64,000 nt of DNA from CBDFLA01 sp965248915 (GTDB lineage: Bacteria; Pseudomonadota; Alphaproteobacteria; M2410), in contig OZ252216.1 of NCBI GenBank assembly GCA_965248915.1, positions 2,914,001-2,978,000 on the forward strand, read 5' to 3'. Both the position numbers and the translations under genes were made by a program. Positions 29,088-38,316 of the stretch are shown piece by piece. Every line of letters begins with the position of its first letter. Position 1 is the first letter of the stretch. The notes under the pieces are model-generated. The model was given only the letters and a program-made list of their open reading frames with translations, was not told the origin of the DNA and did no database searches.

Positions 29088-30821
29088 ATGACTTACGATC
29101 TCATCATTCGTGGCGGCACCGTCCATGACGGATCGGGCGGTGAGGGCTTTGTCGCCGATGTCGCGGTGTCCGAAGGCCGCATCGCAAAAATTGGCGACAT
29201 CAATGAGACCGCCTCAAAAGAGATCGACGCGCGGGGCCAAATCGTCACCCCTGGCTTTGTTGACATTCACACCCACTATGATGGGCAAGTTACCTGGACA
29301 GGCGATTTGACACCTTCCTCTTGGCACGGCGTCACCACCGCGGTCATGGGCAATTGCGGCGTTGGTTTTGCACCCTGCAAACCGGAAGATCACGACGAAC
29401 TTATTCACCTCATGGAAGGTGTCGAAGACATCCCCCACGCGGTGCTGGCCGAAGGCTTGCCCTGGAGCTGGGAGAGTTTTCCCGAATTCTTAGATGCCAT
29501 CGATGCAAAGCCGCATGAGATTGACTTCGCCGCCCAGGTGCCCCATGCACCAATCCGCGTCTTTGTCATGGGCGAGCGCGGCGCCAATCGCGAACCGGCC
29601 ACGGATCAAGACATTGTAGAGATGGCAAGGCTAACCCGCGAAGGCATTGAGGCCGGCGCTCTTGGCTTTTCAACTTCACGTACGCTGAACCACCGCACTT
29701 CAAGAGGAGATCCAACCCCGACCCACGATGCAGCCGAAAACGAATTGCAAGGCATTGCCACGGCTTTGCGCGAGGCAGGCAAAGGCGTCCTTCAGTTTGT
29801 TTCAGATTTCGCCGACCCCATGAACGAGTTCGCCATGTTGCGGCGGCTGGTTGAAAACTCCGGCCGCCCTCTGTCGATCTCATTGGCGCAAGCAGATCAA
29901 GCGCCCGACAGTTGGCAGCACATATTGGCGGGCATTGAAGACGCTAACAAAGACGGCATTGAACTGCGCGCTCAAGTGTGCGGTCGCGCCGTGGGCCTGC
30001 TCCTCGGTCTTGAGTTGACCTTGAACCCGTTTTCGAGCCACACCGCCTTTCAAGAGATTGCAAACCTCAGCTTTGAAGAAAAATTAGATGCACTGCGCAA
30101 ACCCGCCGTCCAAGCTCGTCTCTTGCAAGACAAAGGGGAGAGCGAAAACCCCTTCATGAAATCAGTCTTGCGCAACTTCGACAAAATGTATGAGCTGGGC
30201 GACCCACCAAACTATGAACCAACGCCCGATCAATCTCTCGGCGCACGAGCCCGCGACCGCAGCATGGAGCCTGCCGCCCTCGCGCTACAAATCCTAACCC
30301 AGAGAGACGGGCGCTCCATGCTCTTGTTCCCTTTTCTAAACTATTCACAAAGCACACTTGACCCCGCCCTCGCCATGATGCGCCACGAAAACACGGTGTT
30401 GGGGCTTGGCGACGGCGGTGCCCATGTCGGCATGATCTGCGACGGATCCTTTCCCACTTTCATGCTGACCCATTGGACACGTGACCGCACGCGCGGTGAA
30501 AAGCTATCCCTCCCCTGGGTCATCAAAGCACAAACCCAAGATACGGCCGCCGCCGTCGGTCTGAATGACCGCGGGTTGCTAAAACCGGGCTACAAGGCCG
30601 ATATCAATGTGATCGACTATGATCGTCTGACCCTTCATGCCCCGACCGTGGCACACGACCTACCATCTGGCGGCAAGCGCTTGCTGCAACGCGCTGAGGG
30701 CTATACAGCCGCCATCGTCAGTGGCAAGATCATCTACCGCAACGGCAAATCAACCGGCGCTCAACCAGGTCAATTGGTGCGCGGTCCCCAAGCTGCTCCG
30801 ACGGCTATGGCAGCCCCTTGA
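29088..30821 (+). CDS. N-acyl-D-amino-acid deacylase-like amidohydrolase
   Basis: The 577-aa product has the composite beta-sandwich and TIM-barrel amidohydrolase form: an N-terminal DLIIRGGTVHDGSG, the metal site FVDIHTHYDGQVTW near residue 58, and a late GDGGAHVGMICDGSFP. It belongs to the D-aminoacylase/dihydroorotase-like superfamily. The usual reaction is release of a D-amino acid or related amide. The stop overlaps the start of the EamA gene, suggesting that a product may be exported. Confidence 0.88.
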   Translation: MTYDLIIRGGTVHDGSGGEGFVADVAVSEGRIAKIGDINETASKEIDARGQIVTPGFVDIHTHYDGQVTWTGDLTPSSWHGVTTAVMGNCGVGFAPCKPEDHDELIHLMEGVEDIPHAVLAEGLPWSWESFPEFLDAIDAKPHEIDFAAQVPHAPIRVFVMGERGANREPATDQDIVEMARLTREGIEAGALGFSTSRTLNHRTSRGDPTPTHDAAENELQGIATALREAGKGVLQFVSDFADPMNEFAMLRRLVENSGRPLSISLAQADQAPDSWQHILAGIEDANKDGIELRAQVCGRAVGLLLGLELTLNPFSSHTAFQEIANLSFEEKLDALRKPAVQARLLQDKGESENPFMKSVLRNFDKMYELGDPPNYEPTPDQSLGARARDRSMEPAALALQILTQRDGRSMLLFPFLNYSQSTLDPALAMMRHENTVLGLGDGGAHVGMICDGSFPTFMLTHWTRDRTRGEKLSLPWVIKAQTQDTAAAVGLNDRGLLKPGYKADINVIDYDRLTLHAPTVAHDLPSGGKRLLQRAEGYTAAIVSGKIIYRNGKSTGAQPGQLVRGPQAAPTAMAAP

Positions 30822-31684
30822 GTGCGCCCAACAAACAAACCCTGGCGCGAACCGTCGGACTAACCCTCCTGACCCTCATCGCTTTCGCCGCCAATTCGGT
30901 TTTGGCGCGCATGGCCCTGCGCGACGGAGCCATTGATCCTGTTGCTTTTACTTCACTTCGCCTGCTTTCCGGCGCTCTTGTCCTCTTCTTGATTGTGTTT
31001 GCAAGAAGCCGGTCGATCTCCCTTTTCCGCTCAACAAAATGGCAACCGGCCCTTGCGCTGTTCATCTATGGGATTGCCTTTTCCCTGGCCTATCTTTCTC
31101 TCGATGCCGGAACCGGCGCTCTTCTTCTCTTTGCCGCCGTGCAAGTCACAATGATTGGCATAGGCCTCTTGCGCGGCAACCGTCTCAACGTCTTGGAATG
31201 GACAGGCGTTATTGCCGCCATGGTCGGTCTGACCTATCTCTTATCGCCAGGTCTTTCCGCGCCCCCAATGGCAGGCGCCATCCTCATGTTAAGCGCGGGC
31301 ATCGCTTGGGGTCTTTACTCATTGCTCGGGCAAGGTGAGCCAGATCCAATCGACGCGACCGCTCGCAATTTCGTCCTTGCCGCCCCACTTGCTTTGCTCC
31401 TTTGCCTCGCCCCTTCAGGTTTTGAAACTTTGACAACAGAGGGTATCGCTCTGGCCTTGTTGTCCGGCATTGTCACGTCAGGCCTCGGCTATGTGATCTG
31501 GTATGCGGCATTGAGGGGCTTGACCACCACGGTCGCCTCCATCGTGCAACTGACAGTGCCCGCAATTGCGGCCTTTGCAGGTATTCTCCTTCTAGGCGAG
31601 ACACTTTCGTTGAGGTTCCTCTTGGCCAGCACCCTCATCATAGGCGGCATCTTCACAACAATTTTAGCCGGTCGGAAAGCCTAA
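30818..31684 (+). CDS. EamA/DMT-family transporter
   Basis: The 288-aa product starts at TTG 30818, overlapping the amidohydrolase stop (TTGA). It has about ten hydrophobic helices in two EamA repeats (LTLLTLIAFAANSVLARMAL; and AGILLLGETLSLRFLLASTL near the end). The family exports amino acids and other metabolites. Coupling with the upstream deacylase suggests a joint role, which is inference. Confidence 0.9.
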   Translation: MSAPNKQTLARTVGLTLLTLIAFAANSVLARMALRDGAIDPVAFTSLRLLSGALVLFLIVFARSRSISLFRSTKWQPALALFIYGIAFSLAYLSLDAGTGALLLFAAVQVTMIGIGLLRGNRLNVLEWTGVIAAMVGLTYLLSPGLSAPPMAGAILMLSAGIAWGLYSLLGQGEPDPIDATARNFVLAAPLALLLCLAPSGFETLTTEGIALALLSGIVTSGLGYVIWYAALRGLTTTVASIVQLTVPAIAAFAGILLLGETLSLRFLLASTLIIGGIFTTILAGRKA

Positions 31685-31765
31685 CCATTTCAGGTCCATC
31701 ACCAATCATGTATGGTTCCCTCAAACGGGGAAGGGTCCAATGGGCTCAATCAAGGAGTAGGACGT

Positions 31766-32644
31766 ATGCTCAAATCAATCTCGAGATCATTTGCTCTCGC
31801 GATCATCGGCACCAGCCTGGTTGCGTGTGCATATCTGGGCGTCGGCGCAAATGCCGATGAGACAAATTATTCAAGTCTGGATCCAATATTGGTCGGCGAA
31901 CATCGCAGCGATACGGACAAGGCCCGCGATCAATTTCGCCACCCGAAAGAAACCATCGCTTTCCTCGGTCTCACCCAAGACATGACCGTTGTCGAGATCT
32001 GGCCTGGGCAAGGATACTACCTCAACATTCTGGCACCGTGGATTACCCAAGGCAACGGCACCTACTACGCCGCTCATGGATGGCGGGCTTCCAGCGACAA
32101 TGAACGGGTCCAAAATGCAATCAAAACATTTGATGAAACTTTAGCCTCAAAGCCGGAGCTTTATGGTGGTGCCAAGCGCTCTCTCATGCATCCCGCAGAA
32201 TATGATTTAGCACCAGATGGCCCCGTCGATGCGATCCTCACATTCCGCAATGTCCACAATTGGATGACTGGGGACCCGGAAACCGACTACTCCTTCACGA
32301 CCTTCGACAAAATGTTCGATGCCCTTAAGCCAGGCGGCATCCTCGGCGTTGTCGAGCACCGTGCGAAGGGCAGCGAGCAAGACCTCGCCGCTGCAAACGG
32401 TTATGTGTTGGAAAATCATGTGATCGCGATGGCGAAGGAAGCAGGGTTTGTGCTGGAAGCAAGTTCGGAAATCAATGCCAACCCCGCCGACACAGCCGAT
32501 CACCCCTTTGGTGTTTGGACTTTGCCGCCGGTTAAGCGCACATCAATGCCCGGTGAAGAGGCAGATCCCGATTTTGACCGCACCAAATATGATGCCATCG
32601 GTGAAAGCGACCGCATGACCCTTCGGTTTAGAAAGCCGGAATAA
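31766..32644 (+). CDS. Predicted lipoprotein methyltransferase (COG4798-like)
   Basis: The 292-aa product starts at ATG 31766 after CAAGGAGTAGGACGT. A signal peptide with lipobox LVAC (Cys21) precedes a methyltransferase fold: motif I VVEIWPGQGYYLNILAP, the acidic region, and LTFRNVHNWMTGDPE. Similar exported class I methyltransferase-like proteins are known as COG4798, but how they would obtain SAM outside the cytoplasm is unclear. It begins a block of exported proteins. Confidence 0.85.
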   Translation: MLKSISRSFALAIIGTSLVACAYLGVGANADETNYSSLDPILVGEHRSDTDKARDQFRHPKETIAFLGLTQDMTVVEIWPGQGYYLNILAPWITQGNGTYYAAHGWRASSDNERVQNAIKTFDETLASKPELYGGAKRSLMHPAEYDLAPDGPVDAILTFRNVHNWMTGDPETDYSFTTFDKMFDALKPGGILGVVEHRAKGSEQDLAAANGYVLENHVIAMAKEAGFVLEASSEINANPADTADHPFGVWTLPPVKRTSMPGEEADPDFDRTKYDAIGESDRMTLRFRKPE

Positions 32645-32759
32645 TCTGAACGACGAACAGATAGCACCGTAAGCAAACCCCTGTCACATGCTACACTCCC
32701 CAAATCTCGGGGAGCGTATGACCTCGCAATTGTACCAGAAAAAACAATGGAGGCGTCCA

Positions 32760-33317
32760 ATGCGTGTAATTCTAGTGAGTCTGTTAGTGAGTTTATCTCT
32801 TATGGCCTGCGCTGAAGGGGGCGAGCGTCTCGCCTGGTTGGCAGGGGACAATTCCGATGATCCCATCAAGGGCGCGGAAATGGCCGGGCCTGCAAAATTG
32901 GCTTCAAACGCGACCATCACAGACCTCGAAGGAAATGTACTGCGTGAAGGCACCAATGGTTGGACTTGTATTCCAGATGATGCCACCACATCAGGGATCA
33001 GCCCTTGGTGTTACAACGATGCTTGGGCCAAATTCCGCGCCGCTATGGCGGCGGGCGAAGCACCAAATACTGAGAGCTTTGGCATCGCCTATATGCTGAA
33101 AGGTGATGCCCCGGTGTCCAACATTGATCCGATGGCCACCGAACCAACCGCAGACAACATCTGGGTAGCGGATTCTGGACCACACCTGATGCTAATCGCA
33201 CCTGGCGACGACCCATGGGCGGGATACTCAGACGACCCATTCCACGGCGGCCCATGGATCATGTGGCCTGGCACACCGTACGAGCACCTGATGGTACCCC
33301 TCGAAGAAGTGAAATAA
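32760..33317 (+). CDS. Exported lipoprotein, unknown
   Basis: The 185-aa product starts at ATG 32760 after ATGGAGGCGTCCA and has a short lipoprotein signal (VILVSLLVSLSLMAC, Cys17). The mature part shows GWTCIPDD, SPWCYNDAWAKFRAAM and HGGPWIMWPGTPYEHLMVPL. Closely similar patterns are found in uncharacterised proteobacterial proteins, and I do not know a function. It is followed by a terminator. Confidence 0.75.
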   Translation: MRVILVSLLVSLSLMACAEGGERLAWLAGDNSDDPIKGAEMAGPAKLASNATITDLEGNVLREGTNGWTCIPDDATTSGISPWCYNDAWAKFRAAMAAGEAPNTESFGIAYMLKGDAPVSNIDPMATEPTADNIWVADSGPHLMLIAPGDDPWAGYSDDPFHGGPWIMWPGTPYEHLMVPLEEVK

Positions 33318-33346
33318 TCGCGGGGCATCAAAAGTCTTGTCTGAGT

Positions 33347-33378
33347 GAAAAGGGGTGGAATCGTCCGCCCCTTTTTTT
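33347..33378 (+). terminator. Rho-independent terminator
   Basis: AAAAGGGGTGGA pairs with TCCGCCCCTTTT (one G-T wobble) around ATCG, followed by a T run. It is 30 bases after the lipoprotein stop. Confidence 0.9.
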
Positions 33379-33470
33379 GTGTAAACCGAATGTCAATTGC
33401 CTTCAGATCGGGTTTTTGAGCCTCCCTGATCTGCAACATTTGTAATGAATAACCAATTGGGAGAGGCGAC

Positions 33471-34850
33471 ATGAAGAGATGCCAGCACAGACCATTGGTG
33501 GCGGTGATGACCCTAATCAGCGCCTTCGTCACCGCATGTACAACGCAACCCTCTGGGGAGCCATCTGACACTCTCTCTATCACCATTGAGCGCACTGGGC
33601 TCGAGAGCTGGCAGGTCACTTACGACGTCAACGAACGCATCAATGTATTGAATCTTGGCCCCGAGGTTGGCGACTACCGAACGACATCTTGGAGGCCACA
33701 ACATGGTTTCGACCTGACGACCACAGAAGGTGGTGATGAGATTATTGCCAGAACGGGTGGCAAACCATTCGATCAGGTGATCATCACAATCCAAACCTTC
33801 GACAAAATCGTTCCCAAAAACTATGTGCCCTTCAATGTCTTTTCCGACGGCAGTGTTTCGTTATATCTTGAGCTCTTCAATGCATCGACTTCCCAGAACG
33901 GGGAGACGAAAAACCCACCCACCTACATTACCTTACGACCAAGGCCAGGCGAAAAAGTCATCCTGGCAGGAAACGTTTATGAGCGCGTCGAAAAATGGCC
34001 GGCTCCGAACGAAGGCAGCGCCTTTGTCTACATCGGAACCATTGTACCCACCGAATCGAAAGATCTGGTCGCCGTGTTCGATCCAGCTTTACCCGATTGG
34101 CTCAAGCAACACTTCACCACCTCTCTGCCCAAAATGTTCGCTTACTTAGGCGAGCGATTTGAGCGTGAACTCGACACCCGCCCCGCCATCTTCGTCAGCG
34201 CCATCTTCGACCCAAACGCATCTGGATATTCGTACAAAGGCGGGACCCGGCCCAGCCAAATTCAGTTTCGCCTTCGCGGTGAACCAATTAATGAGCCCAA
34301 TACCAACATCCGTTTGTACTTTGACAAATTCTACGCCCACGAAGGCGCACACCTCTGGCAAGACTTGAGCCAGTCTCAAAACGAAACCGCGTGGATCCAT
34401 GAGGGGGCCGCGGACGCCATCGCGCTCACGGCTGTGCGTGACCTCAACATGTGGACCAACGAAGAAATCGAAAAGTCTGTCGCCAGTGCCAAATCAGAGT
34501 GCGCCTCAGGATTGAGCAAGACAGCACTCACCAAAGCTGGAGAGAACGGGGCATTTGGTCTCTACTACGCCTGCGGTCTCGTCATTGCTCAAGCGACCGA
34601 AAGGAGCCTCAAGCGCGCCGGCAAGAACATAGACATTGTCGACTTCCACCAGATCTACATGGCTGAGCGCGACCTTGCCCGCGACCTGAACACATTGGAA
34701 AACTACCTCTCCACATTCAAAACTCTCGGCGGTGACACGGAGACCGCAGCCCTCATCGAACGAATTGTCGAAGAGCGACTGGAAGACCCAAGTGCGCTGG
34801 TAGAAGCCCTCCTCCCCAAGGCCCCCAAAGCTAACCATCTCAATCCATAG
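33471..34850 (+). CDS. Lipoprotein metallopeptidase-like protein (gluzincin pattern)
   Basis: The 459-aa product follows TTGGGAGAGGCGAC and has a lipoprotein signal ending at FVTAC (Cys23). Its centre has H290-E291-G-A-H294 (FYAHEGAHLWQ) followed by E311 in WIHEGAADAIAL, an HExxH plus downstream Glu arrangement of gluzincins. The spacing differs slightly from M1 (16 residues instead of 18). The N-terminal part looks like a beta domain (SLSITIERTGLESWQVTYDV), reminiscent of M61/M1-like proteins. The substrate is unknown. Confidence 0.7.
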   Translation: MKRCQHRPLVAVMTLISAFVTACTTQPSGEPSDTLSITIERTGLESWQVTYDVNERINVLNLGPEVGDYRTTSWRPQHGFDLTTTEGGDEIIARTGGKPFDQVIITIQTFDKIVPKNYVPFNVFSDGSVSLYLELFNASTSQNGETKNPPTYITLRPRPGEKVILAGNVYERVEKWPAPNEGSAFVYIGTIVPTESKDLVAVFDPALPDWLKQHFTTSLPKMFAYLGERFERELDTRPAIFVSAIFDPNASGYSYKGGTRPSQIQFRLRGEPINEPNTNIRLYFDKFYAHEGAHLWQDLSQSQNETAWIHEGAADAIALTAVRDLNMWTNEEIEKSVASAKSECASGLSKTALTKAGENGAFGLYYACGLVIAQATERSLKRAGKNIDIVDFHQIYMAERDLARDLNTLENYLSTFKTLGGDTETAALIERIVEERLEDPSALVEALLPKAPKANHLNP

Positions 34851-34966
34851 GGGTTTTCGCACCTCATCAATTTTCTCGTGATCGCCTTTTTGCGACCGCA
34901 AAAACAAGCTACACTTCTCTGGCGCGCTAAGACAAAGAGACAAACCCTAAGGGTCGAGGAGGAAAT

Positions 34967-35524
34967 ATGTGGAAATTTGTGTTGCTGATCGTGAGTCTGG
35001 CGCTTTCTGCACCGGCTCTAGGCCAGTCAATATCTGTTTTTGGAAATTCCACAGCACAGCAGTGCTATCTCGAAACCAAACTCAATTATGCTGCCAGTAC
35101 AGCGCTTCAGACCTGCAACCAAGCTCTAAGGGAAGTCGGACTCTCCAAGCGCGACAAGGCCAAGACGCTAGTCAATAGAGGTATCAATTACAATCACCTC
35201 GGAGACTATGATCAGGCCCACGCTGACTTCGACGCGGCACAAGCGTTGATTCAGAATTTGCCTGAAGCTCATCTCAATCGTGGAAACACATTTCTTTTGC
35301 AGAAACAGTTCGACGCCTCAATTGCTGAATACGACCAAGCGATCGAAATGAACATTGACGATCTGTTCGCCGCTCACTTCAATCGCGGCCTCGCTCTCGA
35401 AGCCCAAAAGAGATTTGAAGACGCTTATGCCGCATTCCAAGCATCAGCCGCTGATAATCCAAATTTCAGCCACGCCCAAGATCGTTTGAGAATCTACAAG
35501 GGCAAATTCGACTTCGCAAAATAG
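34967..35524 (+). CDS. Exported TPR protein
   Basis: The 185-aa product starts after GAGGAGGAAAT (strong ribosome-binding site). A signal peptide (WKFVLLIVSLALSAPALG) is followed by three to four tetratricopeptide repeats (TLVNRGINYNHLGDYDQAHA; AHLNRGNTFLLQKQFDASIA; AHFNRGLALEAQKRFEDAYA). TPRs mediate protein contacts in the periplasm. No catalytic domain. Confidence 0.85.
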   Translation: MWKFVLLIVSLALSAPALGQSISVFGNSTAQQCYLETKLNYAASTALQTCNQALREVGLSKRDKAKTLVNRGINYNHLGDYDQAHADFDAAQALIQNLPEAHLNRGNTFLLQKQFDASIAEYDQAIEMNIDDLFAAHFNRGLALEAQKRFEDAYAAFQASAADNPNFSHAQDRLRIYKGKFDFAK

Positions 35525-35558
35525 GGATGGTGCGAGATACCTGATCAAGTAAAGAGTC

Positions 35559-36158
35559 ATGAAGGGGATGCGGGAAATGTTGGTTGAGTGGAAAGAATTG
35601 ATTGCTGGAATTTTGCTATCCCTTGTTGTGTCAACGGGCGCCTTCGCGCAACACACTCACAAAACCAACCAGCGTTACAACCGCTCATCAGAAGAAGTCG
35701 TAGAAGCGCTCGCCGTCTACGCTGAGCAACTGCCCAAGATGAATCCCATCACGGGCCTAGAACCCATCGATCCAAAAGATTTCACCATCACCATCTACAA
35801 ACCAAAGATGTGCGGCTGCTGCAGTGCCTGGATCAAGCACGTCAAAAAAGCTGGCTTCAATGTCGACGTCAAGAGCGTCATTGATCTAAACGGCGTCGAG
35901 CCACGCCAAGTCGTGCCAGAGTATTTTCACGCCTGTCATACCTCAGAGGTCAACGGATACATCATTGAGGGTCACGTTCCCCCGGAAGACATTATCCGCC
36001 TCTTGACCGAGCAAGTAGAAGCAACCGGCATCGCCGTGCCCGACATGCCGTGGGGATCTCCTGGTATGGCCAAGCGCGGTCACAAAGTGGACTACGACGT
36101 GTTCTTGTTCCACGAAGACGGCAGACAGGCCCTCTACTCCTCTTATGAGGAAGAATAG
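35559..36158 (+). CDS. DUF411-family periplasmic metal-binding protein
   Basis: The 199-aa product (ATGs at 35559, 35568 and 35577 in frame) has a signal or anchor (IAGILLSLVVSTGAFAQ) and a DUF411 domain: YKPKMCGCCSAWIKHVKKAG, the later ACHTSEVNGYIIEGHVPPED. The CGCC and CHT motifs are the expected metal (copper)-binding residues. DUF411 proteins are linked to copper homeostasis. The N-terminal extension (residues ~30-80) is longer than usual. Confidence 0.85.
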   Translation: MKGMREMLVEWKELIAGILLSLVVSTGAFAQHTHKTNQRYNRSSEEVVEALAVYAEQLPKMNPITGLEPIDPKDFTITIYKPKMCGCCSAWIKHVKKAGFNVDVKSVIDLNGVEPRQVVPEYFHACHTSEVNGYIIEGHVPPEDIIRLLTEQVEATGIAVPDMPWGSPGMAKRGHKVDYDVFLFHEDGRQALYSSYEEE

Positions 36159-36230
36159 TCCATCTGGATTTATACCTTCCGCCAATGTGTTAGCTTGTCC
36201 TCATACAAGTTCTAACCAAAAGGTGGTCTT

Positions 36231-36626
36231 ATGAATCTCTTTTCCAAAATTTGCCTCAGCGCGCTGACGGTTGCCAGTTTCGCAATCATTCCTGCTACGA
36301 GTTCGGCCAAGGATTGGCAGCTTCTCGGCACCCGGCAAGCAAAAGACCGTGTCGAAACCGACAGGATCAGCCTTAGTGGACATCGCGGATATCGCAAACT
36401 CAAGGTCTGCGTCTATCGCAATCCGGTCAATTTCAAGGACTTCGATGTCTACTTTGAAAACGGTGGCCATCAGGATGTTTCCGTTGCCCGTCGGATCAAT
36501 GCTGGCAATTGCACGCGTGTGATTGACCTAAAAGGCGGCAAACGTGACCTCGACCGCATTGTTTTGCGCTATGAAGAAACCAGCAAACGTCTTGCCACCG
36601 CGACCGTGAAAGTGTTCGGCAAGTAA
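36231..36626 (+). CDS. Small exported protein, unknown
   Basis: The 131-aa product has a signal peptide (LSALTVASFAIIPATSSA) and a mature beta-rich part (WQLLGTRQAKDRVETDRISL; RKLKVCVYRNPVNFKDFDV; RIVLRYEETSKRLATATV) with two cysteines. It resembles small DUF2541-like exported proteins in style, but I cannot assign a family. It is the last gene before the tRNA-derived repeat. Confidence 0.7.
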   Translation: MNLFSKICLSALTVASFAIIPATSSAKDWQLLGTRQAKDRVETDRISLSGHRGYRKLKVCVYRNPVNFKDFDVYFENGGHQDVSVARRINAGNCTRVIDLKGGKRDLDRIVLRYEETSKRLATATVKVFGK

Positions 36627-36641
36627 AAGGCCAAAAATGAA

Positions 36642-36688
36642 AAGTGGTGCCGCTAGGGTGACCCGAACACCCGGCCTAAGCATCACGA
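36642..36688. repeat. Left attachment-like repeat (3' half of tRNA-Thr)
   Basis: These 47 bases match the CCA end, acceptor 3' strand, T arm and anticodon arm of the tRNA-Thr gene at 42604-42650, with about five mismatches; similarity stops past the anticodon. The 5' half of a tRNA is absent, so this is not a functional gene but an attL-like scar. Confidence 0.75.
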
Positions 36689-36788
36689 TATTCGATCTAG
36701 CGAACAAGGCGCTTTAGGACCCCTCGACCTTGTTGTGGCGTTGAGTGACAACGCCTGACGGAGCGATCAGTTCTGCCGACAACCTATG

Positions 36789-36830
36789 CCGTCAGCTATC
36801 CGCCCTTAAGCGGACCCCAATTGACCCGGT
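36789..36830 (+). repeat. 42-bp direct repeat, left copy
   Basis: These 42 bases are identical to 41740-41781. The repeat contains CCGC-N6-GCGG and TAAGCGGAC. At this copy it abuts the start of the C-terminal transposase fragment. It may be an element terminus or a recombination junction. Confidence 0.75.
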
Positions 36831-36839
36831 GGCAAGGAA

Positions 36840-37214
36840 TTGAAGACGTCCGGGACAGTGCTTGATGGCACAACAATCAAGTATATTGCCAAACGGTCTG
36901 ACTGTGTCAGGTGTCCGCTCAAACCCAAATGCACCACCGGGCGGGAACGTCGCCTTGGCCGGGACGTCAATCAGGAATCGCGGGATTATACCCGGACCCT
37001 GATGGAAACCGAGATTTACAATCAATCCGTCTGTGATCGCAAAAAGATCGAGAGACTGTTTGGCGAGGCCAAACGAAACCTCTCAATGACGAGGCTCAGA
37101 TTGCGCGGCCTCACCGGTGCCAAAGACGAGTTCTTGCTCACCGCAACAGTCCAGAATCTGAAGAGACTGGTCAATCTCACCTCGAAGCCGCCGCCTCGAA
37201 AGATCGCTGCCTGA
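36840..37214 (+). pseudogene. IS1182-type transposase, C-terminal fragment
   Basis: About 124 residues match the C-terminal end of IS1182-family DDE transposases: the cysteine motif CVRCPLKPKCTTGRERRL and KKIERLFGEAKRNLSMTRL, which carries the catalytic Glu. The part before KELKTSGTV is missing, replaced by the 42-bp repeat and stop codons. It has no proper start. The matching central part with the two catalytic Asp residues is at 40916-41731 on the opposite strand. Confidence 0.8.
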
Positions 37215-37286
37215 ATATGACCAAAACCAGTCTCAAAGCCCGGAAGACAGCCATCCACAACGCCATCACGCCAATGTGGATGCACA

Positions 37287-37313
37287 ATGTCCGCTTATGA
37301 CAATAGCGGACAT
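37287..37313. repeat. ATGTCCGCT palindrome
   Basis: ATGTCCGCT-N9-AGCGGACAT is a perfect 9-bp inverted repeat. A similar one is at 42530-42558, and TAAGCGGAC recurs at 37351-37361 and in the 42-bp repeats. It may be an extragenic palindromic repeat. Confidence 0.55.
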
Positions 37314-37424
37314 CAGAAACTTCACATTCAACGAGTTCTTCAACAGTCTCAGCCATAAGCGGACCATAGGTGCCCATCGAAAGGCTCGTGATTTGGTCCT
37401 CAACGGACAAATAGATCGGTAAAC

Positions 37425-38294
37425 TCACAAAAGACCATTTTGCGACTGCTGCAGCGCAGTGGGCAGGATCTCCTTGAGCCACCCAATCACGGCTTCGATG
37501 CGGGCGAACCTCTCGACGTCGGGATGCACCAGCAGGCGCAAGCGACGCGTGATTTCAGGGTTCTTGCCTGACAGGCGAACGAGGCTGGGCTCATCTTCGC
37601 CGAGAACCTCGGGAAGCAGGCCTTTTCCAACGCCTGCGCAAACCGCCTTATAGAGAAGACCTGAATCGTTTGCTTGGAAGCCATCTTGTGGTGAGCTTTC
37701 CTTGCGAGACGCCTTGAGCCATTGGCCGGGTTCAGAGGACGCTATGTCTGCCGTAAGGCCAACCCAAGGTAGGGTCTCCACATCGGCGTCTTTTGGCGCA
37801 TAGACCGCATAGGGAACTTCAGTGATCTCGAAGCTTCGCTCCTGTCCGTGCGGCTGCATTTCGAACCGCAGTGCGAGCTCTGCTTCGCGGTCGCTGAGCG
37901 AACGTTCCCTCAACCCCGAGATTGCGTGAATGCTGATGTTGGGAAATCGACGTGCGAAGTCAGGCAATAATGGGACGATGAGGTAGTTAAAGATCCACGG
38001 CATTGTTGCAATACGCACGACCCCGATCGGGGTTTGCATTTCTGCGCCGACATTCTCCGTCAGCCGCATGGCCGCCGACTCCATTATTTCAATCTGAGCG
38101 AGAGCGGCATCTCCCGCTTCCGTGAGGCGAAACCCAGAGCGATTTCGAATGAATAAGGGCGCTCCCAAGCACTTCTCCGCCGCTGTCAGGTGCCGCCCGA
38201 CAGTGGTTTGATCTACCCCAAGAGTTATTGCCGCGCTGGACAATGAGCCCGATCGAGCTATTGCCAAAACAATGCGTAAGTCGTCCCAATTCAT
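37425..38294 (-). CDS. LysR-family transcriptional regulator
   Basis: The 289-aa product starts at ATG 38294. The N-terminal winged HTH reads WDDLRIVLAIARSGSLSSAA then LGVDQTTVGRHLTAAEKCLG, and the substrate-binding domain begins near 90 (GVVRIATMPWIFNYLIVPLL). It is divergent from the 742-aa protein with 211 bases between, the classical arrangement for a LysR regulator and its target. A palindrome TGCATAAATGCA at 38305-38316 lies just upstream of its start. Confidence 0.92.
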   Translation of the reverse strand: MNWDDLRIVLAIARSGSLSSAAITLGVDQTTVGRHLTAAEKCLGAPLFIRNRSGFRLTEAGDAALAQIEIMESAAMRLTENVGAEMQTPIGVVRIATMPWIFNYLIVPLLPDFARRFPNISIHAISGLRERSLSDREAELALRFEMQPHGQERSFEITEVPYAVYAPKDADVETLPWVGLTADIASSEPGQWLKASRKESSPQDGFQANDSGLLYKAVCAGVGKGLLPEVLGEDEPSLVRLSGKNPEITRRLRLLVHPDVERFARIEAVIGWLKEILPTALQQSQNGLL

Positions 38295-38304
38295 TGTTGG
38301 ACCC

Positions 38305-38316
38305 TGCATAAATGCA
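38305..38316. promoter_or_regulatory. 12-bp palindrome upstream of lysR
   Basis: TGCAT-AA-ATGCA is perfectly palindromic and lies 10 bases upstream of the LysR start codon in the divergent spacer. It could be an operator. No other support. Confidence 0.3.

Noticed and set aside
36642..36715. A second tRNA-Thr gene
   Set aside because: Only the 3' half is recognisable; D arm and 5' acceptor strand are missing, so it is treated as an att-like scar.
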